Position numbers and translations under genes: made by a program. The notes beneath the pieces were generated by a model that saw only the letters and a program-made list of their open reading frames with translations, was not told where the DNA came from and did not search any database. From an uncultured Anaeroplasmataceae bacterium (GTDB lineage: Bacteria > Bacillota_I > Bacilli_A > Acholeplasmatales > Anaeroplasmataceae), in NCBI GenBank assembly GCA_934229785.1, contig CAKQEA010000029.1, positions 1-22,978 of the forward strand: DNA of 22,978 bases. Reading direction: 5' to 3'. Positions 14,066 through 22,180 of the stretch are shown in pieces. The first letter of the stretch is position 1; every line of letters starts with the position of its first letter.

Positions 14066-14093
14066 TTGACAATTTTTATTAAAATGTTAAAAT
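14066..14093 (+). promoter_or_regulatory. Plus-strand promoter of a ~60-nt structured RNA
   Basis: TTGACA (14066-14071) and TAAAAT (14088-14093), 16 bases apart. It lies on the ribosome binding site of the lysine-rich gene but points away from it, into a structured U-tailed segment. Confidence 0.6.
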
Positions 14094-14099
14094 AACAAT

Positions 14100-14164
14100 T
14101 AGGATTGATTCGGACCACTAATTGTGGTTATAGGCGAAAGGCCGGAGCTTCAATCCTTTTTTTA
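14100..14164 (+). ncRNA. Putative small structured RNA
   Basis: An outer stem pairs 14101-14108 with 14150-14157 perfectly, and inner pairing of 14109-14113 with 14142-14146 extends it. A hairpin with arms 14114-14118 and 14124-14128 and a GGC/GCC hairpin (133-135, 141-143) branch inside. A run of eight T ends it. With the promoter upstream this is a complete small transcription unit antisense to the spacer between the 73-aa and lysine-rich genes. It matches no riboswitch or ribozyme I know. It could instead be only a terminator. Confidence 0.5.
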
Positions 14165-14383
14165 TTCTCTAAATTCATTATATATTGTAAAAATATTAAA
14201 CTTCTGAAACATGTAATCAGTAGCATCCAATATCTTTTTAAAACAAAAATGTAGCCCATGATCAATATAGTAAATAATCCATGCAAATGCATAAATCATA
14301 CCTTCTATAGCATTTAATATTGCTACAAAAATCAGTAAGAAAAATGTGCAAATAATTCTAAATACATTTTTTACAGTTTCCAT
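14162..14383 (-). CDS. Small membrane protein, 73 aa
   Basis: Start chosen at ATG 14383, directly behind GCGAGGTGA; an earlier ATG at 14425 has no such signal. A strongly hydrophobic N-terminal half (about 8-40) can span the membrane once or as a hairpin, then an aromatic, basic tail follows (HFCFKKILDATDYMFQKF). It lies after the adhesin gene and a strong hairpin. Unrecognised; small membrane proteins of this size occur in conjugation and phage-release modules. Confidence 0.6.
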   Translation of the reverse strand: METVKNVFRIICTFFLLIFVAILNAIEGMIYAFAWIIYYIDHGLHFCFKKILDATDYMFQKFNIFTIYNEFRE

Positions 14384-14415
14384 TTTAGTCACCTCGCAAA
14401 ATTTTAAATGGCAAT

Positions 14416-14460
14416 ACCATAGCATATACTACCAGCTTAAGTAGTATAGCTATGGTTTTT
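14416..14460 (+). terminator. 16-bp hairpin with plus-strand T-run
   Basis: Arms 14416-14432 and 14441-14456 pair over 16 bases with one bulge. The T-run (14456-14460) is on the plus strand, where no gene reads toward it. On the minus strand it sits between the adhesin and the 73-aa gene and may act as an attenuator or processing site. Purpose uncertain. Confidence 0.45.
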
Positions 14461-14510
14461 ACCAATATCCAAAAAACAAATTTAAAAACAATAACAAGTA
14501 GAGTAATCAA

Positions 14511-17027
14511 TTATCTACGCTTTTTTCTTAGGAATACAAATCCTAAAGCTGCAAGAACTACAGCTCCTAATGCTGTTAATACTATTGCAAGATGATTTTT
14601 AATCCAACCCCAGAAGCCTTCATTCTTTTCTACATCATTATTAGATTCAGTTACTAATAAACTCATTTGTTGAACTGAACCATCAGCACGAGTAATTGTT
14701 AATTCATAATTACCAGCTTCAGGATTTTCACTATCAAAGTAGTTTGATTCAACGCTTACTGTATCAGCCTCTTCTTCAGTTAATTGACCTGTTTGGATTA
14801 AGAACTTAATAATGTCACTACGCTTATATACTTGTCCTGCTGCGGCAGTAATTGTATAACCTGATACAGTAATTACAGGTACATCCTTATCTTCAACTAT
14901 AATTACAAATGTTTCCTTAGCTACATTACCAGCTTTATCAGTTGCTGTTACTTCAAAATTATAAGTGCCTACTTTATTTGTCTTAGTTAGGTATCCATTT
15001 TTATCAGTAATTTGAGGTGTAATATTACCATCAATAGTATCTGTAGCCTTAACGTACTTAGCGATATCAGCCATTGTTAAAGCCAATTGAGTTGTTGTTT
15101 TAATTTCTTTAGTTAAAACAATTACTGGCTTAATGTCATCTATTACTTTAATAGTAACTGTTGCTTGAGCTGTATTACCTGCTTCATCAGTTGCCTTAGC
15201 TGTTACAGTATAGCTTCCTGGTGTATTGTATTTTGCTGTATAGTTATCTGTAACTATAGTTACTACAATCTTATCAGTTGCAGTTACATCATCTGATACT
15301 TTAAATAAAGCTTTTAATTCAGCTTCAGTTAACTTTGCAGTGTATGATTGGTTCTTAGTTGCATTAATAGCACTAATAGTAGGTGCTGTAGTATCAGTTA
15401 CAGTAATTGTTGCTGTTGCTTGAGATGAATTACCTGCCTCATCAGTTGCCTTTGCAATTATAGTATAGCTTCCTGGCTTTCTATAATTTGCTGTATAGTT
15501 ATCTGTTACTATAGTAATAGTTGGTGATGATGTTACATCATCAGTAGCATTGAATAAAGCAAGTAAATCAGCTTGTGACAAACATGTACTATTACCAGTA
15601 GTTTTATTTGTAGCTGTGATTACTGGCTTTGTAGTATCAGTTACAGTAATAGTTAGAGTAGTTGTTCCAACATTACCAGAAGAATCAGTTGCAGTTACTC
15701 TTACTTCGTAATCACCTGGCTTTGTATAATTATTTTTATAATCATCATAAGATAATGTAATTGATATATTATCTTTAGAGTAATAATTATCTGAATATGT
15801 TAAATGCTTCAAAATTTCAGCATCAGTTAATTTAGTAATATTGCCAGTTGAGAAATTAGTTCCAGCAACAATAGGTGATGTAATATCAACAACATGTATC
15901 TTCTTTGTTACGCTAGCACTGTTACCAGATGTATCTGAAACGCTAGCTGTAATTGAGTATTCACCAACAGCAATTTTTCCATTTGTGTCTAACTTATAAG
16001 TTATATCACTAAATTGAATTTTATCAGTTAAATCACCTTCTGTTGGGTCATTTGCCTTAAAGCATGACTTTATTTGATCAAGTGTTAATGGATTATCTAC
16101 ATTTACAACAATGTCTCCTGCTGAGATTGTTGGATAATCTCTATCATTCATTTTAACTCCATTAAAACATAATTTTGTTTGACTTGAAGATGGAGTAAAT
16201 AATGTTGTTAAAACTTCTTTCAAAGGATTTACATTATAACTAGATAATGCACCATCAGCAGTCCATTGAGGATAATCTTCTATTGAACTAGTAGCATTAT
16301 TACCTAAAGCATTTGTGAATGATATACCAACTAATAATTCATCAAAATAATCAATACAATATGCCTTATATGTTGTTGAATAACTATACTTAAATGCTGA
16401 TACTAAATTACCATCACCTTCAAAATAAATATAACCATATGAACAATTATTAGCTTTATCATCTGCAACTAGCAAGCATAGACAATCATTATCACCTCCT
16501 GCTAAATAAATCATCTCACCAGTTAAATCTTTATTTAAACCAATTGCTTCCCTTTGAGAATCACTAATATTTCCAGCATCAATATCACCGGTACCAAGAA
16601 TCATTTCACCCAAACCTAAACTATTTTTTCTATTAGCCCAAGTAATGTACTCATATAATAAACTTGGTGCATCATAAGTACCACATAAATCACGAATAGA
16701 ACTAGATTGTGTAAGAATAGAAAAAGCAGGAATTTTAGAATAAGTTAGATATTTTTTTCCAATGCTGCTCATTGCAAATACTAAATTATCTACTGACTTA
16801 ATTTGGTAATCACCTGTAGAGGTTGTTTGTGTATCAGCCAAATCTAATGTTACAATTCCAGCATCTGTATTATCTACATTTGCTAGTTTTGTTTGTTCAG
16901 CTTTAAAGTCTTTTACTTCCTTATAATCCATTGTATCTACTATTGCAGCTGTTCCTACAATTCCACCAAGCATTAATGAACTTACTGCTCCAACCTTTAA
17001 TGCTCTACTTAATTTTTTATTTTTCAT
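14511..17027 (-). CDS. Ig-repeat surface adhesin with C-terminal membrane anchor, 838 aa
   Basis: Start chosen at ATG 17027, ten bases after AAGGAAGG, not the earlier ATG 17054. The first ~30 residues are an export signal (MKNKKLSRALKV, then SSLMLGGIVGTAAIV). A globular N-terminal region runs to about 290. About six bacterial Ig-like (DUF5011/HYR-type) repeats follow, near 299-381, 382-463, 464-544, 545-629, 630-711 and 715-793, each with a PGSYTI/ATDEAGN core and VTDTTAP-like joint. A membrane segment (about 811-834) and RKKRR end the chain; there is no LPXTG. The protein should stand out from the membrane through the wall and bind another surface. It is last of three consecutive exported products, suggesting a cell-contact role for the element. 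Confidence 0.85.
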   Translation of the reverse strand: MKNKKLSRALKVGAVSSLMLGGIVGTAAIVDTMDYKEVKDFKAEQTKLANVDNTDAGIVTLDLADTQTTSTGDYQIKSVDNLVFAMSSIGKKYLTYSKIPAFSILTQSSSIRDLCGTYDAPSLLYEYITWANRKNSLGLGEMILGTGDIDAGNISDSQREAIGLNKDLTGEMIYLAGGDNDCLCLLVADDKANNCSYGYIYFEGDGNLVSAFKYSYSTTYKAYCIDYFDELLVGISFTNALGNNATSSIEDYPQWTADGALSSYNVNPLKEVLTTLFTPSSSQTKLCFNGVKMNDRDYPTISAGDIVVNVDNPLTLDQIKSCFKANDPTEGDLTDKIQFSDITYKLDTNGKIAVGEYSITASVSDTSGNSASVTKKIHVVDITSPIVAGTNFSTGNITKLTDAEILKHLTYSDNYYSKDNISITLSYDDYKNNYTKPGDYEVRVTATDSSGNVGTTTLTITVTDTTKPVITATNKTTGNSTCLSQADLLALFNATDDVTSSPTITIVTDNYTANYRKPGSYTIIAKATDEAGNSSQATATITVTDTTAPTISAINATKNQSYTAKLTEAELKALFKVSDDVTATDKIVVTIVTDNYTAKYNTPGSYTVTAKATDEAGNTAQATVTIKVIDDIKPVIVLTKEIKTTTQLALTMADIAKYVKATDTIDGNITPQITDKNGYLTKTNKVGTYNFEVTATDKAGNVAKETFVIIVEDKDVPVITVSGYTITAAAGQVYKRSDIIKFLIQTGQLTEEEADTVSVESNYFDSENPEAGNYELTITRADGSVQQMSLLVTESNNDVEKNEGFWGWIKNHLAIVLTALGAVVLAALGFVFLRKKRR

Positions 17028-17047
17028 TTTATTTTTACCTTCCTTTT

Positions 17048-18565
17048 TTAACATAAACTAACAAATAAACTCATTATTTCATCTAGTTCATCGCAATTAT
17101 CATATAATTGTTTTAAAACTAGATCATTTTTGCCATCTGGTTGAACTGAGATATAAACATTTTCGTCAAAATCATGCTTATCAAATTTAATCTCTGGATA
17201 ATTGTTATCTAAACCAGAAATAGCTGAATAATACTTATCAACAAGATATACTTCTTCTTTAATGTTAGAATTTATAACCATATCATAGGCAACAAAAGTT
17301 GAATTGCTATAGTTATTGAAATAGACTATTTCGGTATCAACAGCCCCTAGCATCATTTTATAAACTCCATCTTTTAATTCAAACAATTTAACTGACTGAA
17401 TAATATCTCCATCATCTTGGGCTTCATCTAGCTTGTCTAAATTATGAAGTGATACTTGCATTAATAATTCAACTGTAGATTTCTTACCTTCAACAGTTAC
17501 TTCAAATTTACCACGATAAATTAACGCAGCTTTATTATTGTATTTGGTAATATCATTTCTATCTTTTCCTTTAACTAAAGATAGAACAGGAGCCTTTCCA
17601 CTCATATCCATATCATAAAAGCCACCAACACATCTATCTAAATCCCCATGAATAAACCTTAGAATGTTTTTTTCACGATTTGTATAAGTATCTTTTTCAT
17701 AGCTTGGTTTATTAATTAAAGGATTATCTGGCGTAATCTCTTCAACGCTTTTTGTTGTAAAAAATGCCTTATAACACATGTCAGGATAGATATCTTTTTC
17801 AAAGTGACTCAATCTTTCAATAGGGTCATTGTACATATTTGTCAATTTAATGGCACTACCATTCTCTAAAATAAAATAAGAGCTACCATAATCATTATCA
17901 TCAAAACTAATAGTACTTAGTTTAAATGACTCATTATGAATATCAACTTTTGTTTCATCATTATTGAATGCATAATCTAAAATATCAACAAATGAATTGC
18001 TGCTAGAATCAACTATTAAATCAACATCTAATCCTGTAATTGAAACATTAGCTTTATAACCTTTAGTTTTAGTTGCTGTATTAGATGTATAGATGTTATA
18101 TTCAAATTGTTCATTTGACTTAGAGCATTCTACTTTATATCTAAATCTAAATGTAATTGAATAAATTGAATCATCTTCTTTTTGTTTAGCTGTTTTTCTT
18201 GTTGAATAAATATCAAAATACTTAAGACTATAATTATTCTCAGAAGCTAGTCCTTGAGCACCAGTATTAATAACATCTGCAATTTTTACAAAATCTACTG
18301 ACTTTGTGTAATTGTTAACATTATCTGTATTTACTTTTAAATCGTAAGTACCAGCATTTGAGTAAGCATTTGATTTAGTGTTATTAAAAATATTTTCTAA
18401 ATATTCAAGTGGCTTAAATCTAAAAGCTGAACCACCTGTTGAATTATTTGAATTATTGGAATCATTACCAGAATTACCACCTACATATGCAAGAACAGAG
18501 ATACATCCAACTAAAGCACCAGCCATTAATAACAAGCCTAAAGCCTTTTTTAAATTGCTATTCAT
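17048..18565 (-). CDS. Exported lipoprotein-like protein, 505 aa
   Basis: N-terminal signal with hydrophobic core LGLLLMAGALVGC; LVGC (18-21) fits a lipobox, though the hydrophobic run continues past the Cys, so an uncleaved anchor is possible. A Gly/Asn/Ser linker (about 29-45) leads to a ~450-residue extracytoplasmic part with beta-strand character and few Cys. ATG 18565 has AAGGAGG. The gene ends 20 bases before the adhesin start (17027) and follows the 327-aa gene by 17 bases. Not recognised; in company with the adhesin it may be part of an envelope-spanning or mating apparatus. Confidence 0.75.
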   Translation of the reverse strand: MNSNLKKALGLLLMAGALVGCISVLAYVGGNSGNDSNNSNNSTGGSAFRFKPLEYLENIFNNTKSNAYSNAGTYDLKVNTDNVNNYTKSVDFVKIADVINTGAQGLASENNYSLKYFDIYSTRKTAKQKEDDSIYSITFRFRYKVECSKSNEQFEYNIYTSNTATKTKGYKANVSITGLDVDLIVDSSSNSFVDILDYAFNNDETKVDIHNESFKLSTISFDDNDYGSSYFILENGSAIKLTNMYNDPIERLSHFEKDIYPDMCYKAFFTTKSVEEITPDNPLINKPSYEKDTYTNREKNILRFIHGDLDRCVGGFYDMDMSGKAPVLSLVKGKDRNDITKYNNKAALIYRGKFEVTVEGKKSTVELLMQVSLHNLDKLDEAQDDGDIIQSVKLFELKDGVYKMMLGAVDTEIVYFNNYSNSTFVAYDMVINSNIKEEVYLVDKYYSAISGLDNNYPEIKFDKHDFDENVYISVQPDGKNDLVLKQLYDNCDELDEIMSLFVSLC

Positions 18566-18582
18566 TCTTCTTTACCTCCTTG

Positions 18583-19566
18583 TTATTTAAATAAACTCAT
18601 AATAAACTTGATAAATCTAATTATTGCCGCCACAACTAAAAGTAAAATTCCTAATTTTAATATTAAAACTACAGTTTCAAGCCAATTATTAACATTTGAC
18701 GAATTAGAACCAGAACCACCAAACGGCCAATTTAATAAAATTCCCAAAACATTATTATTTGTACATGATCCTTTTTCTTGTTCATTCCATCCTACAAGTG
18801 GTGATGTTGTTTCAGTACCATCTCCATTTTTTATAATTTCAGATGGAATTCCATTTGCATTTAAAGTCATATTTGTCATTAAATTATTATCAACGTCATA
18901 TATTCCCTTTAAAGTTCCATCTTCGTTATATAAAGGATGCTCGCCATTTGGCATAAATGATGATGCTACCTGTTTACCTGTTGCAGGATCAATATACCAA
19001 ACATACAAATAAATGATTTTCGTAATATTATAGTTCCAACACCATACATAATTACAATCCTCATACTTCACAGCATTACCATTATCATCTTTAAATTCTA
19101 GTGAGTAATTGTATTTATTTTGCTTTTCTGATATTTTTTCTAGTTGCCCTTCTTCTGAAAAAACATTTCCCAATTTAAAATAACCATTACTATCAGATGT
19201 AATAGCTTTATCAATTTTATAATTATAAGTCTTACTACCTTTTTTTATTTCATAGGATGCTGATAAATAAGTTAGATTATCTATGAATTTTCCATTTTTA
19301 TTTGTAATACGAATATAATTCCAAGTTTTTGTAAAACCCAAAAAATTGAGCTGTTCTTTAAAAAATTTAACATTTGCCTTTGTCCAATCAGTGTTATAAA
19401 TTTCTTTATTAGTCTTATCCGTTGTACTTGATTCAGCTGCATAAACATTTGTATTACAAGCAAAGCACAGCATCATTACAAAGCCAACAATCAGCATTGT
19501 TATAGCTGCAAAGACTTTGCTTTTAATATTAAATTTTTTGTGTTTATTTTCTATGCAATTCTCCAT
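18583..19566 (-). CDS. Secreted/membrane protein with two hydrophobic ends, 327 aa
   Basis: Start at ATG 19566, seven bases after AAAGGAG; the longer frame to 19686 lacks a site and overlaps the upstream gene. An N-terminal signal (about 17-40, ending VYAAES) suggests cleavage after VYA. The outer domain has a tryptophan- and tyrosine-rich middle (YVWCWNYN, YLYVWYIDPATGKQV). A C-terminal membrane helix (about 295-325, VVLILKLGILLLVVAAIIRFIKF) with a basic tail anchors it. It sits in one run with the lipoprotein-like and adhesin genes. Unrecognised. Confidence 0.75.
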   Translation of the reverse strand: MENCIENKHKKFNIKSKVFAAITMLIVGFVMMLCFACNTNVYAAESSTTDKTNKEIYNTDWTKANVKFFKEQLNFLGFTKTWNYIRITNKNGKFIDNLTYLSASYEIKKGSKTYNYKIDKAITSDSNGYFKLGNVFSEEGQLEKISEKQNKYNYSLEFKDDNGNAVKYEDCNYVWCWNYNITKIIYLYVWYIDPATGKQVASSFMPNGEHPLYNEDGTLKGIYDVDNNLMTNMTLNANGIPSEIIKNGDGTETTSPLVGWNEQEKGSCTNNNVLGILLNWPFGGSGSNSSNVNNWLETVVLILKLGILLLVVAAIIRFIKFIMSLFK

Positions 19567-19600
19567 TTCTTTCTCCTTTCTTTTCCAGTCAACTGGAAAA

Positions 19601-20815
19601 TTATAAATATTTTTCATATTGCTTTGATATGTTATTTGCCCATTCAATGTCAAATTTCTCAGGTCTACATATCCAACAACCTTCATAGCTATACCAGGTA
19701 TAGCCTCGTTTTTTTAATGCATAAATTAATTGAGGTTTTACTTTAAAAGCAAATTTAATGGCTATTCTATTACCAGCTCTTATTTTCAATTTACTAATTT
19801 CATAATCAGCACACTTAAATAAAACCTCATTTTCTTTAGCTTCTTGTTCTTGAATTTTTTCAGCTGATAATTCATTTAATTCAACTTTTTTGTAGGTCTT
19901 ATAAAAATTTGAATTTTTACTAAAATTGCATAAATCATTAAGCTTATTAAATAATTCCTTATAAAGCTCTGTATCTACCTTAAAAGCATATGATACATAA
20001 TCCTGAGCTAAAATCGCATCCATATCGTACTTTAAATCTTTTTTATCCTTTTCTTTTTTATCCATTTTTTGTAAAAGGCTATTATAACAAGCATAAAATT
20101 TTTCTTTTATTTCCTTTACATTTTTAGATTTATCTTCTTCGATATTCTTATCATCAGTTTTATAAGATTTATTAAGAGTTGGTTCTATTGATTTCCACCA
20201 TTTTAAAAAATCATCATTAGCTTTCATCATACTATTCATAATACGATCCATTTTAGCTTGAGGATAATTTGCAGGACCTGAAACCATAGGTGAAACCCAT
20301 TGGCTATCATATCTAAGTATTGGTTCATACCTTTTATAAAGCTGGTCTAACAATCGTTGTTTTTGCTTCTCTGATAATCCTGAAAATTCAATATCCCTTC
20401 TATAAGCCTCATAAGCTTTTTGATGATTATTACCTTTGTCATAGAAAGAATTATAATTTGCAAATCTAATTTGTTGTTCGCTTAAATTCCTAGAATTATG
20501 AGTTATGATTGCTTTACCAGTTACAGCTTTTCTTGATAATGATGGCTTTTTCTTTTTTGATTTAGGCTTATCTCTTGCCTTTGGAGCTTCCAACCTTAAT
20601 ATTACAGATGAATCTAGTTCTTTATTTTTACTAATTGCATTAACATCTTTTTTATTAGTTTGATTAGCTTCATTAAATACAGCATCCATAGTATCTTTAG
20701 GATTCTTATTATCCTTACCTAACAAAAAATTCATCAATTCAGAAGATTCAGTATTAACAGTAACTGTAGTTTTTTTACCATTTTTAATAGCTGTATCTTT
20801 TACCTTAAATAACAT
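19601..20815 (-). CDS. Polyvalent-protein-like cytoplasmic protein, 404 aa
   Basis: Lys-rich, soluble. Residues 1-33 (NGKKTTVTVNTESSELMNFLL) are paralogous to the next upstream small gene. A basic linker (75-100) follows. Around 168-190 is a WVSPMVSGPANYPQAK element, like the RWV..MI.GPANYP stretch seen near the N-terminus of phage and ICE polyvalent proteins. The C-terminus (351-388, IKFAFKVKPQLIYALKKRGY...CWICRP) resembles the short domain that ends such proteins (F-K-P...LK..G-W....W.R). Known polyvalent proteins travel with conjugated or injected DNA and protect it. Assignment is from motif memory and moderate. ATG 20815 has AGGAGGT. Confidence 0.65.
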   Translation of the reverse strand: MLFKVKDTAIKNGKKTTVTVNTESSELMNFLLGKDNKNPKDTMDAVFNEANQTNKKDVNAISKNKELDSSVILRLEAPKARDKPKSKKKKPSLSRKAVTGKAIITHNSRNLSEQQIRFANYNSFYDKGNNHQKAYEAYRRDIEFSGLSEKQKQRLLDQLYKRYEPILRYDSQWVSPMVSGPANYPQAKMDRIMNSMMKANDDFLKWWKSIEPTLNKSYKTDDKNIEEDKSKNVKEIKEKFYACYNSLLQKMDKKEKDKKDLKYDMDAILAQDYVSYAFKVDTELYKELFNKLNDLCNFSKNSNFYKTYKKVELNELSAEKIQEQEAKENEVLFKCADYEISKLKIRAGNRIAIKFAFKVKPQLIYALKKRGYTWYSYEGCWICRPEKFDIEWANNISKQYEKYL

Positions 20816-20820
20816 GTGCT

Positions 20821-21012
20821 TTACCTCCTTTTATTTTTTAATTTAAGCTTTTCTTGATTACCTTTAGAATTGCTGTTCTTATTAGTTGTCTTCTTAAAAT
20901 CACCTGGAGCATTTAATAAGCTTCTTACAAGTTCTGCATCTTCAGTATTTATTGTTACTGTAGTTTTCTTACCATTAACAACTTTTGTTTCTTTAACAGA
21001 ATAATTACGCAT
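20821..21012 (-). CDS. 63-aa protein paralogous to the N-terminus of the next gene
   Basis: Start at ATG 21012, behind GGAAGTGA; the frame is open to 21051 without better signals. Residues 1-33 (KETKVVNGKKTTVTINTEDAELVRSLL) match the first 33 of the 404-aa protein almost motif for motif. The rest is a Lys/Asn-rich tail. It lies five bases before that gene. Duplication of a short docking or targeting domain is the simplest view; function unknown. Confidence 0.65.
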   Translation of the reverse strand: MRNYSVKETKVVNGKKTTVTINTEDAELVRSLLNAPGDFKKTTNKNSNSKGNQEKLKLKNKRR

Positions 21013-21028
21013 CTTTTCACTTCCTTTA

Positions 21029-21056
21029 TTGAAAAATTTTAGATATTTCATATAAT
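21029..21056 (+). promoter_or_regulatory. Plus-strand promoter before a structured leader or small RNA
   Basis: TTGAAA (21029-21034) and TATAAT (21051-21056), 16 bases apart. It points toward the hairpin at 21061-21120 and the plus-strand gene at 21170. It lies head to head with the start region of the minus-strand operon. Confidence 0.6.
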
Positions 21057-21057
21057 A

Positions 21058-21120
21058 TAAGTAGAGGTAGACCGACGATAGTTGATTAATTCAACATACG
21101 TAGATGGCTACTTCTTTTTT
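21058..21120 (+). ncRNA. Putative ~60-nt structured RNA or attenuator
   Basis: AAGTAG and CTACTT pair at the ends, a GTTGA-TTAAT-TCAAC hairpin sits in the middle, and a CTTTTTT run closes the segment. With its own promoter it forms a small unit like the one at 14100. Alternatively it is the regulated leader of the plus-strand gene 50 bases downstream. Confidence 0.45.
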
Positions 21121-21169
21121 AATTGTTTTATTATTTTAAAAATAATATAATTAACTTGAGGTGTAGAAC

Positions 21170-21625
21170 ATGGCAGTAAATAAATATGGCAATGATTTTA
21201 AAAATAATATAATGTGGAATAAGGAATACCCTTTTATACCTGAAATAACAAATGATGATGGATTTTCTATTCATGAAGATGATATCGTTGAATTTTATGA
21301 TCCATATTACAAGACTTTTAATGCAGTTCGAGTTTGTAAAATTTATAATAAAGATTTTATATGGACAAGATTTATTAATATAGAGCATAAAATGTCAACG
21401 TTTATTCTACCAGCAAATAGATTGTTACCTCATGTTCATCCATCATGTAAGCCACCAAAATTTGAAGATTTTGACAATCAAGGTATAAATTATTTAAATT
21501 TATTTTTAACTCATGTATATGCAACCATTTATCAAGAAGAATTAAAATTACCTAATGACTGGCACTTTGATGAGGATAAATTCACAGCCAAACGACTTGA
21601 AGAGGTTGCTAAGCTTAAATGCTAA
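21170..21625 (+). CDS. Hypothetical protein, 151 aa, the only plus-strand element gene
   Basis: ATG 21170 follows GAGGTG at seven bases. Soluble, acidic and aromatic-rich; HEDDIVEFYDPYYKTFNAVRVCKIYNKDF reads like a small beta-barrel of the SH3/KOW sort, and the C-terminal third is helical (EEDKFTAKRLEEVAKLKC-like). No family recognised. It is divergent from the operon to its left and convergent with the gene to its right. A terminator hairpin lies at 21657-21700. A 19-bp perfect direct repeat (21133-21151 and 21195-21213) brackets its ribosome binding site and start. Confidence 0.7.
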   Translation: MAVNKYGNDFKNNIMWNKEYPFIPEITNDDGFSIHEDDIVEFYDPYYKTFNAVRVCKIYNKDFIWTRFINIEHKMSTFILPANRLLPHVHPSCKPPKFEDFDNQGINYLNLFLTHVYATIYQEELKLPNDWHFDEDKFTAKRLEEVAKLKC

Positions 21626-21627
21626 GC

Positions 21628-21999
21628 TTAAAAATAAATATTAATACGTTCTTTAAACAGATACTTTCTTCTTTTTGTATTGATGATAGTATCTGTTTTT
21701 CTATATACATATCTGGTTATTGGTTTCAGCTCATACACGTTAAATATTGCATAATAATTTTTACCTTTATGAAAAGTAAACATATTTTCAACCTTAGTTA
21801 TAAATAATTTATTAATTGCATCATTTATTGATATATTTTCATAATCACCACAAGTTGAATGCATCTTCTTTCTTCCGCAATAAACAATTAGTTCAATATG
21901 AAATTTGCCTTTAATTTTTGCATACTTAATATTGTTATTTTTAAATTCATATTTTAAATTGCTTGAAATAACTGAGTTACCATAATCGTAATTTTGCAT
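21628..21999 (-). CDS. Hypothetical protein, 123 aa
   Basis: Start at ATG 21999, behind AGAGAGGTGA; the frame upstream to 22083 runs through a terminator stem and is not used. Small basic protein of alternating beta and helix: KYAKIKGKFHIELIVYCGRKK, then a helix DAINKLFITKV. It resembles nothing I can name. Convergent with the 151-aa gene, ending three bases from its stop. Confidence 0.65.
   Translation of the reverse strand: MQNYDYGNSVISSNLKYEFKNNNIKYAKIKGKFHIELIVYCGRKKMHSTCGDYENISINDAINKLFITKVENMFTFHKGKNYYAIFNVYELKPITRYVYRKTDTIINTKRRKYLFKERINIYF
21657..21700 (+). terminator. Terminator of the plus-strand gene
   Basis: ACAGATACT (21657-21665) and AGTATCTGT (21688-21696) pair perfectly and are followed by TTTTCT. 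It lies inside the 3' end of the opposing gene. Confidence 0.65.
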
Positions 22000-22027
22000 C
22001 TTATCACCTCTCTTTTTAAAAAATAAA

Positions 22028-22084
22028 CAAAAAAATTGCGTAGTACTGACTTTAAAAAACAATAACAAGTCAATACTACGCAAT
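22028..22084 (-). terminator. 18-bp-stem terminator on the minus strand
   Basis: Arms 22035-22052 and 22067-22084 pair with a single mismatch, and a seven-T run follows on the minus strand. It closes the transcript of the gene at the right edge before the 123-aa gene, which must have its own promoter or depend on read-through. A smaller AGGCG/CGCCT hairpin lies near 22152-22166. Confidence 0.75.
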
Positions 22085-22180
22085 AATAAGCGTATAAATT
22101 AAATTACTTTCTCCATGAAGTATAATACCACATAATTATTAAAATGTCTTAAAGGCGGGGTCGCCTACTTTTAAAAATTT

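Noticed and set aside
14100..14164. Known riboswitch or hammerhead ribozyme
   Set aside because: The catalytic or ligand-binding consensus segments I know for these classes are not present, and no metabolic gene follows on that strand.
17028..17054. Upstream start ATG 17054 of the adhesin
   Set aside because: The only ribosome binding site (AAGGAAGG) lies after it and before ATG 17027, and the added residues would spoil the signal peptide's N-terminus.
18608..19012. 134-codon plus-strand ORF
   Set aside because: Lies entirely antisense to the 327-aa exported protein gene, has no ribosome binding site and its composition is that of a mirror frame.
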